From: Protopterus annectens
Lineage: Eukaryota > Chordata > Ceratodontiformes > Protopteridae
Reading direction: 5' to 3'
Assembly: GCF_019279795.1 (NCBI RefSeq)
Contig: NC_056745.1
Location: forward strand, 508,095,579-508,159,578
Length of the DNA stretch: 64,000 bases
Shown: positions 41,048 to 51,280 of the stretch, piece by piece
Position numbering within the stretch: the stretch's first letter is position 1
Layout of the letters: the number at the start of each line of letters is the position of its first letter
Program-made: the position numbers and the translations under genes
The notes under the pieces: generated by a model
Databases searched by the model: none
Told to the model about the DNA's origin: nothing
Seen by the model: the letters and a program-made list of their open reading frames with translations, nothing else

Positions 41048-42590
41048 ACTTCTTTAAGACCTCCTGGGCCGTGGAGCCAAATATTTTTTGTTTTTCCATT
41101 GGAGCATCCAGGAGCTTAGCTTTAACAAGGTCCGGTAGAGATTGTTCCTTCAACCAGGCATGCCTTCGTATAACTGCCCCTGTCATTGCTGACCTACATG
41201 AAGCTTCCAGTGCATCATAGCCACATTGCAGAAAATGGTTGCTAACCTGCTGTGAGTTATGTACCAGATCCTGAAGAGATTTACGGTCAAGGGGCTCAGA
41301 GGAGGAAAGTTTCTTATACAATTCATCTAACAAATACTCTTGGTACTGAATCATATGGAATTGACAATTTAATGCCCTCATAGAAAGAGTTGCAGAAGTA
41401 TAAACTTTCTTTCCCCATCGCTCTAAACCTCTAGATTCCCTTTCAGAAGGTAAAGGATTTTTAGCAGTGGCAGCTGCAACCCCTTTAGGGCCCTGTGAAA
41501 TGCTTTCTGGGTCTGCAGCGTGGGCCTTGTACAGGTGAAAATGAGAATCCGGAACCCTGTAGTACCTGTCAGGTTTGGCAGGAGCCGGAGGGAGAGAATC
41601 AGGGGCTGTAATAGCATCAGAGTACACATCATCAATAACATTCAAAACAGGAGGTATAGCCAAAGGCCTATGCTGAGGTAAATGTAAAAAGGTCCTTAAT
41701 CTTTTTCTGGAATCAGAAAATTCCTGGCCCTGCCATTGGAAATGCTCTCTCATAGAATGCAATGTTTCACCAAAAGAAAACTCTTCAGGAGGGGAGGCCG
41801 AAGGAATAGATTCTTCAGCATCAGAATCCTCGTAGGCTGAATAAGCCTCCTGCTGGTGCTCTGACAACACAGACTCATCCGTAGACTCATATGAAGAGTG
41901 GGGGTCAGAGGGCTCAACCCTGGGCCTTTTGTCTGGAGGTGGGAGAGAGCCCCATGTCTGGGTGAGGTTGAGAACCTCTAATTAAGGAGATAAGGTCCTC
42001 TGCTAGGCTGAGAATTTGAGTGCTGGTGGAAGGCCTCTGAGAGGTAGACTTGGGAGGCAAAGCTTTGGCAAGTTTGGCAGCTTTAGCCCTGGAGAAGGCC
42101 TTAATTGACATGGATGCAGGGGGTCTGGCTGCACCACGTGCAGGGGTGGACTTGTCTAAAGGAATGGTGTCGGACATGTCCTGGACACCGGTTTCTGTAG
42201 GTAGCTCAATAACAGACTCGGCCGGAGCCTCCGAGGCCGAAGTAGTCGGTTGTAAGATTTCGGTAACAGGAAGCACCGAGGACTCTGTCTCAGCCGAAAC
42301 AGAGACACTCGCGGTAGGCCTGACCGAGGTTTCAGCCGAAACCGCGGGCCACGAGGGTCGGTCCTTGTCCTTCCGTTTTTTTAACTATATGTGAAGTCGG
42401 AGTCTCCGACGGCATTATATACGCAAAGTTAGCCCCAAAATATTCCTCTGCAAACTCCGACCGATGCCTAAGCGTTCGTCGGTTGAAGGAAGCACAGGTA
42501 GAGCAGGCTGAGACGTCGTGGTCTGGGCCTAAGCAAGGGAGACAGTAAGAGTGGAAATCCTTATGAGGTATTTGTTTCCCACAAGTTAAA
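40794..42590 (-). pseudogene. A3 gag, main part
   Basis: Continues from the N-terminal fragment at 53654-53676 across the A4 insertion. CGKQIPHKDFHSYC and CLGPDHDVSACSTC begin right at 42590. Frame breaks occur near 42332 and 41900. From 41870 to 40794 it is open, including EEFSFGETLHSMREHFQW without the C8 frameshift, LLDAPMEKQKIFG, and the GRGQARGHYRNR tail, ending ASPGQTQ. Confidence 0.83.
42324..42347. repeat. imperfect 24-bp palindrome in A3 gag
   Basis: ccgaggtttcag against ccgaaaccgcgg; two of twelve pairs are broken. Homologous to the perfect palindromes in A1 (13408) and A2 (28808). Confidence 0.85.
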
Positions 42591-42756
42591 AGTACAGTTT
42601 TGTACCTACCATAAATGTAGATGACCGATAGGTATGCATCTGCAGTCATAACATATGGGTTGTCCTGCCTCAGGCAGCCCTCAGTGGGCCGGATTCCAAA
42701 GTCTGGGTCTGGCCTCGGCTGATGTCGCACTTCACCCGGCGTCATAGCTCCTGGGG

Positions 42757-42763
42757 TATAAAG
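42757..42763 (+). promoter_or_regulatory. TATA box in the A4 3' terminal repeat, facing inward
   Basis: TATAAAG followed by CCTCAGTGTTTC; antisense orientation. Confidence 0.5.
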
Positions 42764-42987
42764 GCATCAGCCGACGCCATTTTCCTCAGTGTTTCTTGCC
42801 CCAGATGCCAGGTGCCCTCTAGGAAGGCTAAATTTGGATAAATGTTGTAAATTCCAAACAGTAGCAAACAAAATATATATACATATATACATACAAACAA
42901 ATACACCATAATAGATTCCCCCCAGCTAGCTGAAAGAGGGGTAAGCACCCTAGGAATACCACAGAGGGGAAGGAGAGTGGGTAATCC

Positions 42988-43085
42988 TGACTGCAGATGC
43001 ATACCTATCGGACATCTACATTTATGGTAGGTACAAAACTGTACTATGTCCTTCAAGGATGCATCTGCAGTCATAACATATGGGT
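42988..43085. repeat. A4 internal complementary region
   Basis: 42988-43045 is the inverted copy of the 3' terminus (42591-42648, one difference: gatgaccg in the terminus against the complement of gatgtccg). 43046-43085 is the inverted copy of the 5' terminus (53614-53653). Confidence 0.93.
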
Positions 43086-43117
43086 AGAATACCATAGCCA
43101 AACTGGGGGAGGCGGCA

Positions 43118-44260
43118 CTAAGATAAAGATGGTGTAGTTAAGATCCCTTGTAAAACTGCAGTTGCAAAGCCTGCTCGGGATCTGGAGTATAAAGGAAGAT
43201 TGTAATGCTTGGCAAATGTATGCACGGAGCTCCAAGTAGCAGCTTCTAAAATGTCTTTGGTAGCCACTCCTCGGAGGAAAGCTGTAGTGGTGGCTGTAGC
43301 CCTTGTGGAGTGAGGCCTGATATTTTCAGGAGTTGTCTTTCCATGAAAAGAGTAAGAGAATCGGATGCAATTTCCTATCCATTTTGAAATTGTCTGTTTG
43401 GAAATTGCTTTTCCTTGCACTCCTGTTGCATATGCTACCAGAAGCTGGTCAGTTTTTCTGCTGGTCTTAGTTCTGTCCAGGTAGTAGCGCAGTTGTCTAT
43501 GTACATCCAAGGTGTGTAGTAGCTTTTCCCCCCTGTTCTGTGGGTTAGGGAAGAACGTAGGTAAATGAATAGCTTGGTTCAAGGATACCCTGGATACCAC
43601 CTTTGGCATGAAAGTAGGATTGGTTCTCAGAGACACTCTATCCTGGTGAAAGATAAGGAAAGGTTGTACTGCCATTAATGCCTGTAACTCGGATACCCTT
43701 CTTACTGAAGTGATTGCTAGAAGGAAGGCAGTTTTCCAAGATAAGAACTGTAAGTCTGCTGATGCTGCTGATTCAAAAGGGGGAAGTGTTAATTTTTCCA
43801 GCACAAAATTGAGATCCCATGCAGGCAGAGGTGGTTTCCTTGGAGGTTTTACATTTTTGATCCCTCTTAGAATTTGTCTGAGGAGAGGTTGAGAGAAGAT
43901 AGGAGGATCCATGTTGTACTCTGCTGAAATTGCTGAAGCATGAATCTTTATGGAAGAATAGGACAGGCCATTGTGGAACAGTTCTGCTAAGTATTCTAGG
44001 ATGTGTGCTAGGTTTGCAAGCGTGACATCTGTTCCCTTTGATGCACTCCAAATGAGGAATCTCTTCCATTTGTCTGAGTATGTTTTCCTTGTGGAGGGTC
44101 TGCGAGCCTCCAGGATAATGTCCTTGACCCTCTGAGATAAAACAGGTTGGTTTTGTTTTATGCAATTTTCCAGGCAGTTAGCTGCAGCGTTTTCAAGTTT
44201 GGATGCAGGGTCTTGTAGTTGTTCTGTGTTAGAAGTTAAGGCCATAGAGGTAGAGGCCAT
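43118..44260 (-). CDS. A4 tyrosine recombinase, intact 380 aa
   Basis: Same length and start (MASTSM) as in A1 and A5; an upstream in-frame ATG at 44299 would add 13 residues. Catalytic set: LLAITSVRRVSELQAL (first Arg kept, Ala to Val beside it), RPHSTRATATTT, EAATWSSVHTFAKHYN. N-terminal DNA-binding region from LSQRVKDIILEARRPSTRKT. Located directly upstream (in minus-strand sense) of the complementary region. Confidence 0.87.
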   Translation of the reverse strand: MASTSMALTSNTEQLQDPASKLENAAANCLENCIKQNQPVLSQRVKDIILEARRPSTRKTYSDKWKRFLIWSASKGTDVTLANLAHILEYLAELFHNGLSYSSIKIHASAISAEYNMDPPIFSQPLLRQILRGIKNVKPPRKPPLPAWDLNFVLEKLTLPPFESAASADLQFLSWKTAFLLAITSVRRVSELQALMAVQPFLIFHQDRVSLRTNPTFMPKVVSRVSLNQAIHLPTFFPNPQNRGEKLLHTLDVHRQLRYYLDRTKTSRKTDQLLVAYATGVQGKAISKQTISKWIGNCIRFSYSFHGKTTPENIRPHSTRATATTTAFLRGVATKDILEAATWSSVHTFAKHYNLPLYSRSRAGFATAVLQGILTTPSLS

Positions 44261-46110
44261 GGGTTCGTCCGAGACATGCTTCTCAGTAGTGGGTACCAAT
44301 GCTGCCTTGGCCAGTCTGGAGCTATCAGAATTACCTTTGGCTGTTCCTCCCTGATCTTCAGTAGAACTTTGTACATCAATAGGAGAGGTGGAAAGGCATA
44401 AACTGTCAGGGCCTTCCAGCTGAAAGAAAGGGAGTCCACCCTCCAGGTTGTGGGTGGTATTCTCTTGAGCAGAATTTCTTCAGTTGGTGGTTGAGTGGGG
44501 AGGCGAACAGGTCTATCTCTGGCATTCCCCATTTCTTTGTTATGGTTTTGAAGATATCTGGATGCAGCATCCATTCGTGAGCATCCGTGGTAGTTCTGCT
44601 TAATTTGTCTGCTAGTGAATTCTCTTTTCCTGGTACGAATCTGGCCTGCAGTTGAATGTTGAGATTCAGGCCTAGGTTCCACAGTTCCATTGCCATCCAG
44701 CATAGAGGGTAGGAATGCGTGCCTCCCTGTTTGTTGATGTACCACATGACTGTGGTATTGTCCGTCCTTATCAGCAGGTGTCCTTGCTGGAGGAATGATT
44801 TGAATGCCTTTATTGCATGCTTCACTGCCAGCATCTCCTTTAGATTTGTGTGTAGTTTCAGCTGGTCTTGGGACCATAGGCCTTGGATACACTTGTCTTC
44901 CATGTGTGCGCCCCAGCCTAGGTCTGAGGCGTCCGTGGTGATGGTCTGCTTTGGTTGTGGTTTGTGAAAAGGCAACCCTCTGTTGGTCTGGCAGGCCTAA
45001 GCCCACCACAGGAATTCTTTTTTCAGGCATGGAATGATTGGTATCATGGTTTCTAGACTGTCTGTGTTGAGACCATACATTTCTTAGGTACCATTGTAAT
45101 TTTCTCATATGCAGTCTGGCATGTGGGATCAAGATTATGCAGGATGCCATGTAACCCAGGGCCTGCAGGACTTTCCTTGCAGTAAGCTGAGTTTGTCTTG
45201 TCAATGCCGTGAAGTAGACTGGAAGTTGTTTTTGTTTTTCTTCTGTGAGAAAAGCCATCTGAGTTATTGTGTCCAGTTCTGCACCCAAAAATGTTATCCT
45301 TTGGGATGGCACTAGTCTTGACTTCTGTATGTTGACCGTGTATCCCAAGGCTTGCAGCAGTTGAATGACATAGGTCAAATCCTTTATTATTTTTGTCTTG
45401 TTGTCCGCTTGTATTAGGCAGTCGTCCAGGTATGGGTAGATTTGAATTCCCTGAAGCCTGCAATGTGCAATTACTGATGCCAGGCATTTCGTGAATACTC
45501 TGGGCGCAGTAGATAAGCCAAAGGGCAATGCTGAGAATTGATAATGCTCTGATCCTGCAAGAAATCTGAGGTGTCTTCTGCAATCTGGTCGTATAGGGAC
45601 GTGCAGGTATGCCTCCTTGAGATCTAGAGTCACCAGCCAAGACTCCTTGCCCAACATGGGAAGAAGTTGCTGTAGGGTCAGCATCTTGAATTTTGGTACA
45701 ATGAGATATGTGTTCAGTGCGGACAAGTCGAGAATAGGCCTCCATTGAGTTTCTTTTCTTGGTACAAGGAATAGTCTGGAGTAAAATCCTTGGCCTTGTT
45801 CCATAGATGGTACCTTTTCTATTTCTCTCATCCTTAGTAAGTTGATGATTTGTTTTAGAGCCTCTGACTTCTGGCTTGGCGGAAAGTTTGGCATTCCTCT
45901 CTTCTTTGGTAAAGTGTGGAAGTGAAACCTGTAGCCTTTGTCTATTGTTTGCAAAGTCCATTTGTCTCCTGTAATGCAATGCCAGTTTTTTGAAAATAAA
46001 GCCAACTTTCCGCCCAAGGGTGCTTCCAATTGTTCCCTGGTAGGCGGAATCAGAGCCAAGTCATTGTGTCTGTCCTGTGGGAGTGGTTGCAGTCGCAGCT
46101 GTGGGGGCAC
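44160..46110 (-). pseudogene. A4 RT/RNase H gene, two frameshifts
   Basis: RT is open from 46110 to about 45060, with LVTLDLKEAYLHVPIRP, SALPFGLSTAPRVF and IYPYLDDCLIQAD. A shift there moves RNase H into frame 44406-44975 (ITTDASDLGWG, TNLKEMLAVK, IRTDNTTVMWYINKQGG, LADKLSRTT). A second shift near 44450 (PQPGGWT instead of PQAWRVD) precedes the C-terminal block AFPPLLLMYKVLLKI. All catalytic residues of RT and RNase H are still encoded. Confidence 0.85.
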
Positions 46111-47740
46111 TCCTCTGGTTGTCAGGTTGCCACTGACTGCCCCTGTAGGGACCCCTTGATTGACCTCTGCCTCTTGGGCGTCTGTTTCTGCCTCTCTGTG
46201 CTCTGGAGGTGTCTCGAAAGGACCAATTCTTTGAAGGCCAATTTCTGCTGAACCTCGGAGGTTGGACCTGCAGAAAATCCTTGACTGTTTGCACAGATTT
46301 TGCTTTTTCTTCCACTTTCTTTAGAACCTCCTGTGCAGGGGAGCCAAATAAACTTTGTTTCTCCATAGGGGCATCTAGGAGTTTAGACTTAACATGGTCT
46401 GGCAAGGATTGCTCTTTTAGCCAGGCATGCCTTCGAATCACTGCTCCAGTCATAGCTGATCTAAATGAAGCCTCCAGTGCATTATAACCACATTTTAAAA
46501 AATGATTACTGACCTGCTGAGAATTGTGTACCAACTCCTGAAGGGACTTGCGGTCTAAAGGTTCAGGAGAGGAAAGCTTTTTATTCAGCTGATCTAACAA
46601 AAATTCCTGGTACTGTATCATGTTAAATTGACAGTTTAAAGCCCTGGCAGAAAGAGTAGCAGATGTATAAACCTTTTTACCCCATCTCTCTCATGCTCTT
46701 GATTCTCTTTCAGAGGGTAGGGGGTTTTTGGCAGAGGCAGCTGCAACACCCTTAGGGCCCTGAGAAATGGTTTCTGGGTCTGCAGCGTGGGCCTTGTACA
46801 AGTGGAAGTGAGAATCCGGAACCCTGTAATATCTGTCAGGTTTGGCAGGGGCCGGGGGAAGAGAATCAGGGGCTGAATTGGCATCATTGTATGCATCATC
46901 AACAACTGATAGTACAGGTGGTATGGCTAAAGGTCTATGCTGTGGTAAGTGTAAAAAAGTCCTTAGCCTTTTCCTAGAATCAGAAAAATCCTGACCCTGC
47001 CATTGGAAATGTTCCCTCATTGAATGTAGAGTTTCCCAACATGAAAATTCTTCTGGGGGGGGAGGCAGAAGGAATGGAGTCTTCTGCATCCGAATCCTCA
47101 TAAGGTGAGTATGGTCCTTCCTGATGGTCTGATAAATGTGATCCATCCGAGGAATAGTCAGAGGAGAGAGGTTCAGGGGGTTCAGTCCTAGGCCTTTTTT
47201 CAGGAGGGGGTTGTGAGGCCCTGTCTGGGTGAGGTTGGGATCCCCTGATCAAAGAAATAAGGTCCTCAGCAAGGCTGAGAATCTGAACTTGAAGGTCTGT
47301 GAGGGGGGGCCTTTGTAGGTAAGGCCTTGGAAAGTTAAGCTGCTTTAGCCCTGGAGAAGGCCTTAATAGACATAGAAGCAGGGGGTCTAGCTGCCCCACG
47401 TGCAGGAGTAGAAATGTCCAACGGAATGGTGTCGGACAATTCTGTGCCTGCTTCTGTAGGAATTTCTGTAGCCGACTCAGCCGGGCCTCTGTGGCCTCGG
47501 TGTCGGAGGCATGCTTGCGGCCGAAGGAAGAACCGAGGACTCTGTTTCAGCCGAAACAGAGACACTCGCGGTAGGCCTAACCGTGGTTTCAGCCGAAACC
47601 GCGGGCGTCGGTCCTTTTCCTTGCGTTTTTTAGCTAAATGTGTAGTCGGAGTCTCCGACGGCATTTTATATGCAAAAGCGGGACCAAAAAACTCCTCTGC
47701 AAACTCCGACGGACGTCTAATTGTCCGTCGGTTGAAGGAA
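46061..47740 (-). pseudogene. A4 gag, main part
   Basis: Continues from 53231-53352. Begins SFNRRTIRRPSEFAEEFFG at the A5 border. Broken near 47590-47600 (loss of the segment coding around the second palindrome arm), near 47060 by the C8 run shared with A1 and A5, and near 46690. Ends TPTGQTQ at 46061. Confidence 0.83.
47581..47604. repeat. imperfect 24-bp palindrome in A4 gag
   Basis: ccgtggtttcag against ccgaaaccgcgg; identical to the A5 version. Two broken pairs, one of which is a T-G wobble. Confidence 0.85.
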
Positions 47741-47906
47741 AGTACAGTTTTGTACCTACCATAAATGTAGATGTCCGATAGGTATGCATCTGCAGTCATA
47801 AGATATGGGTTGTCCTGCCTCAGGCAGCCCTCGGTCGGCCGGATTCCAAAGTCTGGGTCTGGCCTCGGCTGATGTCGCACTTCACCCGACGTCATAGCTC
47901 CTGGGG

Positions 47907-47913
47907 TATAAAG
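47907..47913 (+). promoter_or_regulatory. TATA box in the A5 3' terminal repeat, facing inward
   Basis: TATAAAG followed by CCTCAGTGTTTC; antisense orientation. Confidence 0.5.
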
Positions 47914-48138
47914 GCATCAGCCAACGCCATTTTCCTCAGTGTTTCTTGCCCCAGATGCCAGGTGCCCTCTAGGAAGGCTAAATTTGGATAAATGCTGAAA
48001 ATTCCAAACAGTAGCAAACAAAATATATATATACATATATACATACAAACAAATACACCATAAAAGATTCCCCCAGCTAGCTGAAAGAGGGGTAAGCACC
48101 CTAGGAATACCTCAGAGGGGAAGGAGGGTGGGTAATCC

Positions 48139-48236
48139 TGACTGCAGATGCATACCTATCGGACATCTACATTTATGGTAGGTACAAAACTATACTATGT
48201 CCTTCAAGGATGCATCTGCAGTCATAACATATGGGT
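48139..48236. repeat. A5 internal complementary region
   Basis: 48139-48196 is the inverted copy of the 3' terminus (47741-47798) and 48197-48236 of the 5' terminus (53191-53230). Differences from the terminus include ctatact against ctgtact and cataag in the terminus against cataac. Confidence 0.92.
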
Positions 48237-48268
48237 AGAATACCATAGCCAAACTGGGGGAGGAGGCA

Positions 48269-49411
48269 CTAAGATAAAGATGGTGTAGTTAAGATCCCTT
48301 GTAAAACTGCAGTTGCAAAGCCTGCTCGGGATCTGGAGTATAAAGGAAGATTGTAATGCTTGGCAAATGTATGCACGGAGCTCCAAGTAGCCGCTTCTAA
48401 AATGTCTTTGGTAGCCACTCCTCGTAGAAAAGCTGTAGTGGTGGCTGTAGCCCTTGTGGAGTGTGGCCTGATATTTTCAGGAGTTGTCTTTCCATGAAAA
48501 GAGTAAGAGAATCGAATGCAATTTCCTATCCATTTTGAAATTGTCTGTTTGGAAATTGCTTTTCCTTGCACTCCTGTTGCATATGCTACCAGAAGCTGGT
48601 CAGTTTTTCTGCTGGTCTTAGTTCTGTCCAGGTAGTAGCGCAGTTGTCTATGTACATCTAAGGTGTGTAGTAGCTTTTCCCCCCTGCTCTGTGGGTTAGG
48701 GAAGAACGTAGGTAAATGAATAGCTTGGTTCAAGGATACCCTGGATACCACCTTTGGCATGAAAGTAGGATTGGTTCTCAGAGACACTCTATCCTGGTGA
48801 AAGATCAGGAAAGGCTGTACTGCCATTAATGCCTGTAACTCGGATACCCTTCTTGCTGAAGTGATTGCTAGAAGGAAGGCAGTTTTCCAAGATAAGAACT
48901 GTAAGTCTGCTGATGCAGCTGGCTCAAAAGGGGGAAGTGTTAATTTTTCCAGCACAAAATTGCGATCCCATGCAGGCAGAGGTGGTTTCCCTGGAGGTTT
49001 TACATTTTTGATCCCTCTTAGAAATTGTCTGAGGAGAGGCTGAGAGAAGATAGGAGGATCCATGTTGTACTCTGCTGAAATTGCTGAAGCATGAATCTTA
49101 ATGGAAGAATAGGACAGGCCATTATGGAACAGTTCTGCTAAGTATTCTAGGATGTGTGCTAGATTTGCAAGCATGACATCTGTTCCCTTTGATGCACTCC
49201 AAATGAGGAATCTCTTCCATTTGGAAGAGTATGTTTTCCTTGTGGAGGGTCTGCGAGCCTCCAGGAGAATGTCCTTGACCCTCTGAGATAAAGCAGGTTG
49301 GTTTTGTTTTATGCAATTTTCCAGGCAGTTAGCTGCAGCGTTTTCAAGTTTGGATGCAGGGTCTTGTAGTTGTTCTGTGTTAGAAGTAAAGACCATAGAG
49401 GGAGAGGCCAT
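48269..49411 (-). CDS. A5 tyrosine recombinase, intact 380 aa
   Basis: LSQRVKDILLEARRPSTRKT begins the DNA-binding part. Catalytic residues: LLAITSARRVSELQAL, RPHSTRATATTT, EAATWSSVHTFAKHYN. The frame remains open upstream to 51133 (954 codons in all) across the RT/RNase H gene, but the region homologous to the other copies' YR starts at about MASPSM, 49411. Substitution AWDRNFVLEK (Arg for Leu) is private. Confidence 0.87.
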   Translation of the reverse strand: MASPSMVFTSNTEQLQDPASKLENAAANCLENCIKQNQPALSQRVKDILLEARRPSTRKTYSSKWKRFLIWSASKGTDVMLANLAHILEYLAELFHNGLSYSSIKIHASAISAEYNMDPPIFSQPLLRQFLRGIKNVKPPGKPPLPAWDRNFVLEKLTLPPFEPAASADLQFLSWKTAFLLAITSARRVSELQALMAVQPFLIFHQDRVSLRTNPTFMPKVVSRVSLNQAIHLPTFFPNPQSRGEKLLHTLDVHRQLRYYLDRTKTSRKTDQLLVAYATGVQGKAISKQTISKWIGNCIRFSYSFHGKTTPENIRPHSTRATATTTAFLRGVATKDILEAATWSSVHTFAKHYNLPLYSRSRAGFATAVLQGILTTPSLS

Positions 49412-51280
49412 GGGTTCGTCCGAGACATGTTTCTCAGTAGCGGATACCAATGTTGCCTCGGCCAGTCTGGAGCTATCAGAATTACCTTTGGCTGTTCCTC
49501 CCTGATCTTCAGTAGAACTTTGTACATCAATGGGAGAGGTGGGAAGGCATAAACTGTCAGGGCCTTCCAGCTGAAAGAAAGGGAGTCCACCCTCCAGGCT
49601 TGTGGGTGGTATTCTCTTGAGCAGAATTTCTTCAGTTGGTGGTTGAGTGGGGAGGCGAACAGGTCTATTTCTGGCATTCCCCATTTCTTTGTTATGGTTT
49701 TGAAGATATCTGGATGCAGCATCCATTCGTGAGCATCCGTGGTAGTTCTGCTTGATTTGTCTGCTAGTGAATTCTCTTTTCCTGGTACGAATCTGGCCTG
49801 CAGTTGAATGTTGAGATTCAGGCCTAGGTTCCACAGCTCCATTGCCATCCGGCATAAAGGGTAGGAATGCATGCCTCCCTGTTTGTTGATGTACCACATG
49901 ACTGTGGTATTGTCTGTCCTTATCAGCAGGTGTCCTTGCTGAAGAAATTATTTGAATGCCTCTATTGCATGCTTCACTGCCAGCATCTCCTTTAGATTTA
50001 TATGAAGATTCAGCTGGTCTTGGGACCATAGGCCTTGGATACACTTGTCTTCCATGTGTGCGCCCCAGCCTAGGTCTGAGGCGTCTGTGGTGATGGTCTG
50101 CTTTGGTTGTGGTTTGTGGAAAGGCAACCCTCTGTTGGTCTGTCAGGCCTGAGCCCACCACAGGAATTCCTTTTTCAGGCATGGAATGATTGGTATTATG
50201 GTTTCTAGACTGTGTCTGTGTTGAGACCATACATTTCTTAGGTACCATTGTAATTTCCTCATATGCAGTCTGGCATGTGGTATCAAGATTATGCAGGATG
50301 CCATGTAACCCAGGGCCTGCAGGACTTTCCTTGCAGTAAGCTGAGTTTGTCTTGTCAATGCCGTGAAGTAGACTGGAAGTTGTTTTTGTTTTTCTTCTGT
50401 GAGAAAAGCCATCTGAGTTATTGTGTCCAGTTCTGCACCCAAAAATGTTATCCTTTGAGATGGCACTAGTCTTGACTTCTGTATGTTGACTGTGTATCCC
50501 AAAGCTTGCAGCAGTTGTATGACATAGGCCAAATCCTTTATTATTTTTGTCTTGTTGTCCGCTTGTATTAGGCAGTCGTCCAGATATGGGTAGATTTGAA
50601 TTCCCTGAAGCCTGCAATGTGCAATTACTGATGCCAGGCATTTCATGAATACTCTGGGCGCAGTAGATAAGCCAAAGGGCAATGCTGAGAATTGATAATG
50701 CTCTGATCCTGCAAGAAATCTGAGGTGTCTTCTTCAATCTGGTTGTATAGGGACGTGCAGGTATGCCTCCTTGAGATCTAGAGTCACCAGCCAAGACTCC
50801 TTGCCAAACATGGGAAGAAGTTGCTGTAGGGTCAGCATCTTGAATTTTGGTACAATGAGATATGTGTTCAGTGCGGACAAGTCGAGAATAGGCCTCCATT
50901 GAGTTTCTTTTCTTGGTACAAGGAATAGTCTGGAGTAAAATCCTTGGCCTTGTTCCATAGATGGTACCTTTTCTATTGCTCTCATCCTTGGTAAGCTGAT
51001 GACTTGTTTTAGAGCCTCTGACTTCTGGCTTGGTGGAAGGTTTGGCATTCCTCTCTTTTTTGGTAAAGTGTGGAAGTGAAACCTGTAGCCTTTGTCTATT
51101 GTTTGCAAAGTCCATTTGTCTCCTGTAATGCAATGCCAGTTTTTTGAAAATAAAGCCAACTTTCCGCCCAAGGGTGCTTCCAATTGTTCCCTGGTAGGCA
51201 GAATCAGAGCCAAGTCATTGTGTCTGTCCTGTGGAAGTGGTTGCAGTCGCAGCTGTGGAGGCACTCCTCTGGCTGTCAGG
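49309..51280 (-). pseudogene. A5 RT/RNase H gene, three nonsense codons, no frameshift
   Basis: One continuous frame apart from stops: TGA after LHVPIQPD near 50735 (TGC in the sister copies), TGA after FLWWAQA near 50143, and TAA in the RNase H segment AFK.FLQQG near 49950. RT core MPFGLSTAPRVFMKCLASVI and IYPYLDDCLIQAD; RNase H ADKSSRTTTDA; C-terminal AFPPLPLMYKVLLKI. Two of the stops are TGA, at least one replacing a Cys codon. Confidence 0.85.

Noticed and set aside
48269..51133. A single 954-residue host or element protein
   Set aside because: Only the last 380 codons match the recombinase of sister copies; the rest overlies the RT gene in another frame and is interrupted in other copies.
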